DNA from: Fratercula arctica
Taxonomy: Eukaryota; Chordata; Aves; Charadriiformes; Alcidae
Assembly: GCA_947846985.1 (NCBI GenBank)
Contig: CANTUZ010000001.1
Coordinates: forward strand, 2,728,001 to 2,792,000
Length of the DNA: 64,000 nucleotides
Reading direction: 5' to 3'
Shown here piece after piece: positions 9,776 through 20,209 of the stretch (within the stretch, counting starts at the first letter, position 1; every line of letters starts with the position of its first letter). A program made the position numbers and the translations under genes. Under the pieces are notes generated by a model that worked only from the letters and a program-made list of their open reading frames with translations, was not told where the DNA came from and did no database searches.

Positions 9776-12310
9776 AGGGATTAGCCAGGAAAGTATCGTA
9801 CTGAACTTGGGTGTCTATTTGCTTTACACAAAGGCAGTGGTATATTGATGATGATACCTATTGTATTGCTCTCTATCTGACCCTACGGTAACTCAACCAC
9901 TGTAAGCCCAGAGTAGAGGTAATTGTAGCGTAATACATGTTTTTTGAGCATGATTTGTATAAAATATGGCATACTTGAGAGGTCTTAAGTCTTGCAACAA
10001 TCTAGAGCTGCCTGGGAAGGAAGGAATAGGGTATGTACATGTTACGTTTATACCCTGTAATTATCAGAAAACGAGGCACGTATTCAAAGACCAACTTTTA
10101 GTGTAGGCTACAGCATGGTTATCTGCTTTCTTTTTTAAAGACCAAACTTTCTAGAATAAAAGGCCTTGAACTAAATTTGGGTTACAACCTAACCTTTTGT
10201 CCTTGAAATCTTCTGCTGATGACTGTGAATGTTTGTTTTCTGAATTGTGCTGCAGCTCGACAGCCAGAGTTTTAATGATTCCTCTCCTTTTCCCCCAGAC
10301 GTATGCAAAGCAGGCTTTCTACTACACATTAAAAATTTACATGAAAATGAGAATTTTAATTGTAAGCTTGAGTTCAAGTTTTTTGGGAGACTGCTTGCTA
10401 GAATTGTAATTATCTCTTGCTTTTCTCTGACCTTTTAAGGATGGAGGAGAGGGGCTGAAAGTACCCAACCTGCACGCTGGGTGTCCTTGTTAAATTTTGA
10501 ACAGCTGCAAAATTCCTTTTTCTGTTGCGCACCTTCAGCTTTCATGGCAGGATCCCCTTTCACATTTTTAAAATTTTAATTTCTTTCTTTTTTTTTTAAA
10601 ATGAAAGGCATATAAAAGAGGGGAAAAAAGTGGTCTTGCTGGGAGCCAGACCATTATAATCTCTCTAGCTGGTGTGAGGAAGCAATTTCTGATCTAACTA
10701 CAGCTTGCTCATCAGGTATTCAATCAAGGAAGTTCTTATGAAGTCAGTGCATTATCTGAACTGGGCTCCATCGCCCTGAACACAGAAACTGTGGGGAAAT
10801 AAGCTGTGGCTTGGAGTTGCTGTATGTGCTTTTAAAGGGCTGAAGTTTAGGTGGCAGCTTCCAAGGTAACTCCCAGATACCGCTGTCCTGTTGATGGATT
10901 GCCAGCAATTAAACAGAGGGAGCATGGTACTGCTAATTGCAGTGTGTCAACACCGTGCTCTGCGCACAGCTTGTGCGCTTCACCCGAAACGAACTGCTGC
11001 TGGGTATTACACCACCAGAATAACTCTTGCTCCAGGAGTAGAGTCCAGGCTGCAGCATCTTTTAAAATCCGCCCAGGGATGTTGCAGGATCAGTACCCAC
11101 CTGGGAGATGTTGATGGGTTGCAATGTATAAACATGAAGTTAAATCTATGAACTGGCTTTGTTCAGGGTTTTGTGTTTTGTGGTGTGTTTTTTTTTTTTT
11201 AGTGCTTCCAAACCCATGTTGTCTGTACACAGCAAATATCACACCCGGGAAATCATCCTAGGTGGGAGTGGGGAAAGAGATATTCTCCAGAAGAAAATTG
11301 CAATAAATTTTTTTTTTTACCTATTAAACAAAGAGAAGAAGCCACTGTTATTAGCTGGCTCTGTGTTTTTTGGTTGTGTTTTTTTTTTTTCCAGTTACTG
11401 TGTATTGAACAACTTTGGGATCTTTATTTTCTTTATCTTATTTAGCTCCCTGTCAAATAGGATAAAATACTATCACCATTTGTAAATGGCTTTGGCTTCT
11501 CTGCTTAGCAGCAGGCACGGCTGATGCTGTACTTCCCAACCATGAGCACTTCTGAGATACAAATTGAGGCAAACAAAATGTAAATGGGAACTCTTCTTCT
11601 CTCCCCCATTTTTCTTGGAAGCTTCCCATGTTTACAAAACTATCTTTCCCCCCAGAAAATTGCCAAGAATAGGCAAGGATAGGTGCCTGGTTTGGTTACA
11701 TACAGTAGGAAGGGCCACCGTCACCTGGGAATGAACCCAACATTGGCATCTTTAGATCTCAGGTGACTGAAACTGCAAGATTCTGGTGATTTTTCTGTTG
11801 TTCAGCATCATCTACAACGTCTACAATGAGGTCTCTTCATGAGCTTTCTGTGAATGGTGCACTTTTTTTTTTTTTCCTCTCCCATTTCTCTTGTAAACTC
11901 CTCTGAGATGATGTGAGTGAGAGGAGCAGTATTAGTGATGAAATCCTGTATGTACAGAAATCCCACTGCTTTCTGAACGCTCTAATCCCACAGGTGTGAA
12001 CCTGAGCATCTACTAAACCACGTCCGTGTTAAGAACCTTGGAAAGAGAGTCAAACTGGAGCTAATGAGATGCACATCCAAGCTCAGGACTGGATTTCTTT
12101 GAAAGCTTTGGAGGTGGTCAATGAAACATAGATTTGCAAGGTTGGATTATGGGTATAACAATGTTTTGTTCTCCTTAAAAACACAACTTGGTCAGAATCC
12201 AGCTTAAAAAAAAAAAATCCCTCTTATTTTTCAGTGTGTCTTTTTAGGTCTGATGCATATATGAACATTGCCTGCGTAAAGCCCCCGACCCTCCCAGAAA
12301 CCTTGTATAA
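9776..12310. other. Intronic sequence
   Basis: Unique AT-rich non-coding sequence with several T runs (around 10585-10600, 11190-11200, 11380-11391 and T13 at 11863-11875). One exon-like segment at 10299-10361 is listed separately. No repeat family or gene is otherwise recognised. Confidence 0.55.
10299..10361 (+). other. Exon-like segment, possible cassette or cryptic exon
   Basis: A near-ideal acceptor (ctctccttttcccccag, AG at 10297-10298) precedes 63 open bases, followed by a GTAAGC donor at 10362. The frame is phase 0 at both ends and begins TYAKQAFYYTLK. It matches no GDPD5 segment I know. The AT-rich codon use resembles intron rather than exon, so I treat it as a decoy unless transcripts show otherwise. 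Confidence 0.18.
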
Positions 12311-12717
12311 GGGCCATGGAGATAATCTGAGGGCTGGAGCCCCTCTGCTGTGAGGACAGGCTGAGAGAGTTGGGGGTGTTCAACCTGGAGAAGAGAAGGC
12401 TCCAGGGAGGTCTACAGGAAAGCTGGAGGGGGACTTTTTACAAGGGCGTGTAGTGATAGGATGAGGGGTAATGGCTTCAAACCGGAAGAGGAGAGATTTA
12501 GATAGTTATTGGGAAGAAATTCTTTGCTGCAAGAGTGGTGAGCCCCTGGCCCAGGTTGCCCAGAGAAGCTGTGGCTGCCCCATCCCTGGAGGTGTTCAGG
12601 GTGAGGTTGGATGTGGCTTGGAGCAACCTGGTCTAATGGGAGGTGTCCCTGCCCATGGCAGGGGGTTGGAACTAGGTGATCTTTAAGGTCCCTTCCTACC
12701 TAATCCATTCTATGATA
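12311..12717 (+). mobile_element. CR1 LINE fragment, ORF2 end and 3' UTR
   Basis: It starts at gggccatggagat, matches the ORF2 segment ggctggagcccctctgctg and caacctggagaagagaaggc, and continues through gcccctggcccaggttgccc to ggtccctt and a short ATTCTATGATA tail. The reading frame is broken by small deletions, including loss of about 30 bp after the 'aggctcc' segment, so it is an old inactive copy. Confidence 0.95.
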
Positions 12718-15700
12718 TTTTTTAAAGCTCATTCTTGTACATGCAGGCATTGCCCCTTCCTTTCTCAGGGATCCCTGCTAGCTTCTGATGGAAACACCAC
12801 AGGGATCTGGTCCAAGAGCTGGAAATGCTGGTTGCTTCTACCCACCATCTTCTGGTGTTGGGAGAGCTAGTCCTGAAGCTTTTGCTTCCAGCACTGCTGT
12901 TGGGTCATGTTTCCCTACTGCTGTATTTAGATTCTGTTTCTATGTGCCAGCATGTCCTTGCTTTTTTTTTATTAGTTGTCCCCTCCCTGAACATCTGTCC
13001 TGGCAGGTTGTTATCTCCCCACCAGGTACATGCCTCCTCTGGTCCTATCAGTCCCTGCTGCAACCTTTCCCTTTCTGCCTTCATCCTCTTCTGACAGTAA
13101 CATTCAGTAATTGTGGCAGAGATGTTTCCTCATTGCTGTTGCTTTGTGGACTTGCTGGTCTCGTCACTGAAGAGCTGTCAAGCCTGGAGCAAAGCCTTGC
13201 AGTGTGTCAGCTCTTCTGAACCCAGCAGCAGATGCTCCATACTTCGTGGAGTTCAGGAGCTGCCGTGTTATGCACTGATGGATCGCAGTTTGAGGCTCTT
13301 TGGTACTTGCTCAATAAAAGGGCAGCACTAGTTGGATATTACAGGCTCCTTGTCAGGACCTTGGGCCAGGGGTGTTTCTTCCTTCGCCATCCCTCCCAAC
13401 AAACAGGCTTTTATACCTTTGCTGGGGAAAATGCCGAGAAGTGTTATGAACACCTTCCTGGGGCTGCTGTGATTTAGTGCAATAAAAGCTTCACAGGGCT
13501 TGGCAGCGTGCCTCAACCTTCCTGACCAGAGGCCTCTGCAACAGATGGGCATGCTGAAGTGGGAGGGAACTCAGAATTTCCCAAGCCAACCAGTTCTTGC
13601 TCGGCACTCTCCAGGTACCTCCCTTCCCTCCCCAGTATCATGGTCCAGTGTTGATAAATGGAATTGCTAATATTCAGGCAAAATACCAAAGCCTGTAATT
13701 GACACAACCCCCTATATTTAGTGTGTGAAGTGGCATAAATCCCTCTGCCAGGCTTGTTGGTTTGTTTTTGGTTTTTTGTTTTTTTTTTTTTTTTTCTCTA
13801 ACTGGGTAAACTGAGGCATGGAAGTCAAGCTGTTGTGAGATGACTTGGTCGTGGCCACCATTGATGAATTTTGAATCCCAGGAATCATCCTAATATGGAC
13901 ACTGCTCCCTGGCACCTGTGAATTAACTCAGGCATCAGGTGAATTAACTCCCTGATGGCATCGGCTGCTGCCTGTAGGTTCAAACTAGGAACAGGATCTC
14001 ATGTGACATTGTGGCTAATGCCACCAGGAATCACAGCTAACTTGGTGGGTCACAGTTATGTTCTCTGCAGCTTTAACTTGTCTGCCTGAAAATTCAGGCT
14101 CTGGGTAATATTATAAATGGCCCCTGAGCAGGACTGACCTTTTTATAGGTGATTGATTAGCTCCTATAGCAATGGCTTACAGAATTTCTAATACTTTGTC
14201 ATTACTACTTTATTTAGAAACCTTGAAACGATCCATGCGCGAGCTCCCTGTGATAAATGGCCAGGCCAGCCCCCCTCAGATACACAAAGGTGCTTTGTGA
14301 CTTTTCCAACATTACGGCCCTCCGGGGTTTTATTCTGTTTGTGGCATTTCCTTGTTATAGCTGCCAGATGTGCTCCCTCCAACTGTTTTTTCTTTGTGCA
14401 TTGTACTAATTATCTGGGTGAGAAATTACACTGCTGGAGCCCATCATCCCGCCTTCCTCCTGTTTGCTCTTGGACCTTTTCAGATACAGCAGATGCTGCT
14501 TCTCCCGTCCTCCTTGACGATGCACACAGTAGCTTCTTGCCTTACAGTGTAACTGGGGATGGTGAGCTCAGTAATACTGAATGTCAGTAGGTTTTTTTTT
14601 TGCATAACGAAACCCACTTAAGATACACTAGAAAGTCCCCAAGTGGCTGGTGAAACTCCAAGCCCACAAAATAGCAAACCGACAGAAGATTGTGGGGATG
14701 GACGTTTACCACCCACTCTTCTGGGTTTTCATCCTGGGTTGCAGTGGAAACCAACCTTGAATTAACAGCTTCAGTCAGGGCTGAGTAACTAGTGTGTCTG
14801 TAGTCTGCGTAGGCAAGTAGACCTCAGGACTGATGGCTAAATGCTGTCTGTGCAGGAAAGAGGCTTTGGGCTATTCAGGAGGGGATGGGGGAAGAAAGAT
14901 GGGATCAACGCTTTAAAGTTAGGGAAGAATATAGGGATAAAAGGGACCTTCAAACCCTTTAAAGATCCCCAGACAAGCCAGGACAAAACTGGGCTTCTCC
15001 TGTTTATAATGTTCAAGAAATCTCTGTTTCTCTTGTCCTTACTCCAGCAGCAGTCAGAGGAGATGGCTCTTGTGGGTTTTTTTTGTTTGTTTGGTTGGGT
15101 TTTTTTTTCCCTTTTATCTTTGTTTTCCAGACAGAACACTAGGCTGGCTGTGCTTCCCAGGGAATCCATTACATGTTATCAGCGGGTTTAGCCAAGCCTT
15201 TCCTAGAAAGTATTTGGAAAGCGATGACTTCAAACTTGCCGTATTCAGCTTGGGGAAGAAGGAAGGCTGAGAGCAGATACAGTTGATGCCTTGAAGCTCT
15301 TGCAGATAAGCACTGCTGAAGGAGGAAACTTTAAAGGCTCAGATAGTTGGCTGTGAGGGCATCAGTTTCTGGCCTGTTACTGGAATGAGCTTCTCCAGAG
15401 AGAGACGGGGACAGAGTCTGAGGTTTTCCAGGGATGGCTGATAGAGATGGGAGGAAGCTGCAACCTGTTGTGTTGTGTCCTGTGCTGGGAAAGCTGAGCT
15501 GAGACATGGAAGTTGTGGCTGCTGACAAAACAGCAGCCAAAAATGACCTCGGGTGCTCTGCTTTAGATTGAGATGGTCACCCTGATCATTTTCCTTGAGG
15601 CTTCTCTCTCTCCGAATTCCCCCTTGGATGTTTATGACTGTGCCAGTGTTTCCACGACAATCATCCATGCTTTGGTACTTGGAGAAGAAAAGGCTCCCTA

Positions 15701-15992
15701 GGGGGATCTATTGCCTCCTGATGCAGTGTGTCCCATCTGGGATACTGCAGTGCGAGACTTACTGAACATGTTTGCTCTGTAGCCTTTTTTTTTTTTTTTA
15801 ATCTGGATACGTGATCCGTTTGTAAAACTTGTTTTGTATTTTTTATTGGTATTACTAAAGAACTTCAAGGCTTTACTCATGGGTTAGGACTGCACTATGC
15901 TTTGAGCATTATATATATATGACAAAAAGATAGTCCCTTCCTGAAATCACTTAAAACTCTCTGTGTAACGGACAAAGTAGATAGAAGCTGAT
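12718..15992. other. Intronic sequence
   Basis: Unique non-coding sequence. It holds a T17 run (13779-13795), a short spaced direct repeat of gtgaattaactc (13918-13929 and 13940-13950 with small differences), and a T run near 15787-15799. Open frames (for example 12788-13219 plus strand, 143 codons) show no family I recognise and are read as chance. Confidence 0.55.
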
Positions 15993-16170
15993 GGAGAAAT
16001 ATAATGGCCTCAAGTTGCACCAGGGGAGGTTTAGGATGGATATTAGGAAAAATTTTCTTCACAGAAAGGGTTCTCAAGCCTTGGAACAGGCTGCCCAGGG
16101 AAGTGGTGGAGTCACCATCCCTGGAGGTATTTAAAAGCTGGGTAGACGTGGTGCTGAGGGACATGGTTTA
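15993..16170 (+). mobile_element. CR1 LINE fragment, upstream part of an interrupted copy
   Basis: It matches the ORF2 end (aatggcctcaagttgcacca, tggatattaggaaaaatttt, agtggtggagtcaccatccc) and stops at gacatggttta. The direct continuation of the CR1 sequence resumes at 16598, so another element has split this one. It belongs to the same subfamily as the minus-strand copies at 26025 and 52268 ('ggacatggt', 'gcagtgctaggtta' type). Confidence 0.93.
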
Positions 16171-16597
16171 CAGAATCACAGAAAGATAGGGGTTGGAAGG
16201 GACCTCTGGAGATCACCCAGTCCAACCCTCTGCCAGAGCAGGGTCACCCAGAGCAGGTGGCACAGGAACACCTCCAGGTGGGTTTGGAATGTCTCCAGAG
16301 ATGGAGACTCCACCATCTCTCTGGGCAGCCTGTGCCAGGGCTCTGCCACCCTCACAGGAAAGAAGTTCCTCCTCATGTTTAGGTGGAATTTCCTATGGTC
16401 AAGTTTGTGCCTATTACCTCTTGTCCTGTCACCGGGCACCACTGAAAAGAGCCTGGCCCCATCCTCCTGACATCCAGCCTTTAAGTATTTATAAGCGTTG
16501 ATAAGATCCCCCCTCAGTCGTCTTTTTTCCCAGAGTGAAAAGACCCAAATCCCTCAGCCTTTCTTCCTAAGAGAGGTGTTCCAGTCCCCTCATCATG
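16171..16597 (-). mobile_element. CR1 LINE copy inserted into another CR1
   Basis: This opposite-orientation CR1 of a different subfamily begins (its 3' end) with cagaatcacagaaag and has the signatures ctctggagatcacccagtcc and gagcagggtcacccagagca. It ends at tccagtcccctcatcat, where the split host copy resumes. Its ORF2 C-terminal frame (16442-16176, minus) reads [19 protein letters not shown]. It is the same subfamily as the plus-strand copy at 42803. Confidence 0.94.
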
Positions 16598-16686
16598 GTG
16601 GTGGACTTGGCAGTACTAAGTGAATGGTTGGAGACTGGATGATCTGAAGGCTCTTTTCCAACCTAAATCATTCCATGATTCTATAA
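16598..16686 (+). mobile_element. CR1 LINE fragment, 3' part of the interrupted copy
   Basis: It resumes with gtggtggacttggcagta and runs through ttttccaacctaaatcattc to a CATGATTCTATAAT tail. Joined to 15993-16170 it makes one continuous CR1 3' end. Confidence 0.9.
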
Positions 16687-19600
16687 TACAAAGGTGCTCT
16701 CGGTCCATTGGCCAGCTACAGAGGTGTTTAAGGCAGGAGTTACTTTAGCTGATGCATCCCTCTACCCCTTCCTACCACCCGACAAGTGTTCACTGCACAG
16801 AGCAGTTAAAGCAACCCAGCCAGGAGCACAGCTACCTCCAATTTCTGCTCACAGTACTGCTGCTGTGTTACAGAGGGGTGACAACACCAGCATAATTGCT
16901 ACCTTATAAATCCTGTGGTGCGTTACAGCATGCGCTGGCTGCTGCTGAGCTATCAAAACATGCTCTCATATGGGCATGTAGTGGTCACAGCAAAGAGATG
17001 GGGACATGTGCAAGAGTGGTGGAGAAACACAGAAACGCCTGGAGCCAGAAGCATCTCCCGTGTCCTTTCTGCAAGCAGCATCACTTCAACATCAGCGGTG
17101 CTCGCTTAGCAGGAAAAACATTGGAGAGCAGCTGTGATGGAGATTAGAAACCAAATCGCCCCTTATGAGTTAAATAAATGCTTCGTGCAGGTTGCCCTGG
17201 TTGGCATGTGGGATGAGAGGTGAAGGCAGCGGGTTTGTGGTGGCCCATGGGGCAGCTGAAGATGCTCACTGGGAAGCAGCAGCATCATTGGAGGAGCTGC
17301 ACCGCCGCTCTTCTTTCGGAGCTGGTGTTTTTACATCACAAATCTCTAAATCCTCTGTTTAAATAAATGGGAAGTGTCTGAACTGTGTCGATATGGGGGG
17401 AATATCTAATGATTGTAATGCTTCTCCCTGCCTTTAAAGTGTCTATTCCTGCTCTTGTAGCTGCAAGCGAGTACAAATGAGATATCAAACTCTTCCTAAT
17501 GAATTGGTGTTGCCGTTTAATTTTTTTTTTCCCTTAAAGTGAAATGTGAATGATTCAAGATGGTCCATCTGGTTAAAAACATCACATGGCCTTGAAGTGT
17601 GGCTTCTGATGGCTTTTTTTTTTGGGGGGGGGGTCCTTTTGTGGAAAGACACAAATGAGGAGCTGTGATCTGTCGACATAATGGATTGCTGTGCTGTGTC
17701 TGATACATGTATTAATTCACTTTATAGTGAAATACCCTTGTAATTCCCACATGGCAAGAGCTGTTAAATGTCCTGAACAGATGATCTAAGCCACGCTGGT
17801 GTGATGTATCTGTGTGGATGGATATAGGCTTTGGAGCTGGGACTTTGCTGGGTCTTCAGTGCTAATCCCCGGATGGCCAAAGGTCACTAGTCACAGAAAT
17901 TGCTTGCTCTGCTGAAAATCGCTATTAGGGGATGGGTAAATTTGCAGTTTCGACTTGCTGGTGTTCATGGCCGTAGTCCTGAGGACACGGGTGGTTTTGA
18001 TGGAAAGAGGCTCTTTCAGGCCTGTTCGGTTTGAGGTTGGGCACTAAGGTGTTGGATGCTGTACGTTGGACATGACCAGTGATTTAGAGCTGAATCCCCA
18101 TGAAGGAATGTGTGTCTCATTATGTTGGAGTGATGGGCTAAATGCAGGAAAATACAATCATTGGATCAAATATTGATTTTTTCCTTTTTTTTTTTTTTTA
18201 AATTTCGCCCAATGCTTGGAATTGAAAGGAAAACTACCCTGTTTTCAGGGCTATACACATCACTTGAAACCTACCTTTGAGCCCTTCATTTTACCAGGAG
18301 GCTGTGAGGTGACACAGGATGGATGATTGGGCAGGGAAGGGGTTTGAGATGCTCGTAGCCGCACGTGGACACCTCACCCTGCCCAGCCTCTGGCTCCTGC
18401 GGCAGGTTTTGCTGAACTTCCTCTGGTTTGTCATCATTGCGGTTGCGCTGCCTTGCAGGAGTTGTGCTGCGTTTGCAGTCTTGCTCCCTCATGAAATCTG
18501 TTTTTCTGGGGCTCTGGGAGATGCCTGGGAGTCAGGGAGAAGTGCAGACCTCTCCTTGTGTCTGAGGTTGCAGGTGGATCTCCCAGGAGCACGGGTGCCA
18601 TTCAAGTGTTGCCTTGCTCAGTGACGTTTGAATGCTGAAACCCATTCAATGCTTCAACAGTGGTGGAAACTTCCTTCCACAGTGGGCAAAATGAAAAAGC
18701 AGGATTTCTCCCAAGTTTTCCGAAGGCTATCTGCCAAAGAAGATCTCAACTGAAGTGTGACTACAGCCAGCCTTCAAGGCTGAACTGAATTTATATGGGA
18801 CATCGTGCTGTCATATTATAAAGTGGGTTTTCTCGGCTCTATCTCATTGTCTCTTCATTGCGTATTCCCTAAAGCAGGTTTGCGGTCAGCTGAGCCAGGC
18901 AGGAGTTGCATTTGGTGTGCGTGGTGCCATCGGACCAGACTTTGCAAGGAGTTTTGCTGGGTCGATTTGGGAATGGAGTGTTTTGGATTTCATGAAGGAG
19001 CAAGACCTCTCTTAGGCTGGGCAGGAGTCCCGTGGTAGACTGGCAAGGAGCAGAGGGGTGTGCTAGCCTCAGAAACTGGACTTAACCTGCTGATTGTTGA
19101 GACCCACACCCTCAGACAGATCCTAGAAAAGCTAGGAAGAACCTGCCACAGTGCGAGGCTGATGCTGAAGCCATTGCCTGCTTAGAGAGGTGAGCCTGCA
19201 GAAGACTGTTGCTGGTCACCTCTAGATCCTACTATGGATCTAGAGGTGATTTCCTACTATGGAGGTAGAAAGCCAGAAATCTGGTTTAGTCATGTGTGCT
19301 TGACCAAAAGGCTGGGCTGCTGGGCAGCGTTATAAATTACAGTCTACTTAATAAATACAGTTTGGGCCTTAATGGGTCTGGGTTGTGTTTTCCCTTCAAA
19401 GCCATTCTTCAATATAAATAGTTGGCCATTGACTGCAGGAACTGTGGCCTCTTGCTTGCTCCATTTGAAAGATGTTTCCTACTTCAGTAACACTTGTTTG
19501 AAAGATGGGAAATCCCAAGTCCTTGAAACACCAGGAAAGCCACGGTGTTTGATAACTTGCTGCCGGGTGGAGCCTAACACTGTCAGGATGTGAGGATGTT

Positions 19601-19891
19601 TGACTAATGCTAAATCGCTGGCCTAGTCCTGATGTAGGCAAAATGCCTGTGGGAGGGAGTCTGCAAAACCCATTGACTGTTGTGCCTAAGTTAGGATTAT
19701 GGGCTCAGACTGGGTGATTAACATGCCCTATGATTTATAATGCTTTATAGGTGTCAAAGGTTTTTACTGCAGAGCATCTGCAAAATGTGTTTCAGGCTAT
19801 AAACAGCCAACACTGAACTGGAGCTGCATCTGGACAAAGGGGGAAGGGAGGCAGGTGGGAGACATGGAAAAAAGAGGCCTTTCAGTAATTA
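16687..19891. other. Intronic sequence
   Basis: Unique non-coding sequence with a T10G10 junction (17614-17633) and T-rich tracts at about 17521-17530 and 18187-18199. A perfect hairpin at 19216-19249 is listed separately. A hydrophobic open frame at 18319-18624 has no recognised family and no codon bias I can defend. Confidence 0.55.
19216..19249. repeat. Perfect 14-bp inverted repeat with 6-nt loop
   Basis: tcacctctagatcc (19216-19229) is followed by tactat and by its exact reverse complement (19236-19249). The segment tcctactatgga spanning the loop is repeated at 19252-19263, so the structure looks like the product of a local replication template switch. Confidence 0.85.
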
Positions 19892-20209
19892 AAAGTGGGG
19901 CTACAGGAAAGGTGGGGACAGACTTTTTAGCAGGACCTGTTGTGATAGGACAAGGGTCAATGGTTTTAAACTAAAAGAGGGGAGATTTAGATGAGAAACA
20001 AGGAAGAAATTTTTCACAATAACGGTGGTGAGACCCTGGCCCAGGTTGCCCAGAGAGGTGGGAGATGCCCCATCCCTGAAAACATTCCAGGCCAGGTTGG
20101 ACGGGGCTCTGAGCAACCTGATCTAGTTGAAGATGTCCCTGCTTATTGCAGGGGATTGGACCAGATGGCTTTTAAAGGTCCCTTCCCACCCAAACTATTC
20201 CATGATTCG
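19892..20209 (+). mobile_element. CR1 LINE fragment, ORF2 end and 3' UTR
   Basis: It starts at ggggctacaggaaaggtggg, continues through gaccctggcccaggttgccc and gatctagttgaagatgtccc, and ends cccaaactattccatgattc. It is of the 'gaagatgtccctg' subfamily shared with 5690 and 38027. The frame is interrupted and no catalytic part is left. Confidence 0.95.

Noticed and set aside
18319..18624. Hydrophobic 101-codon open frame suggesting membrane segments
   Set aside because: Does not match GDPD5 membrane helices and no splice sites fit; T/G-rich DNA readily translates as Leu/Val/Phe.
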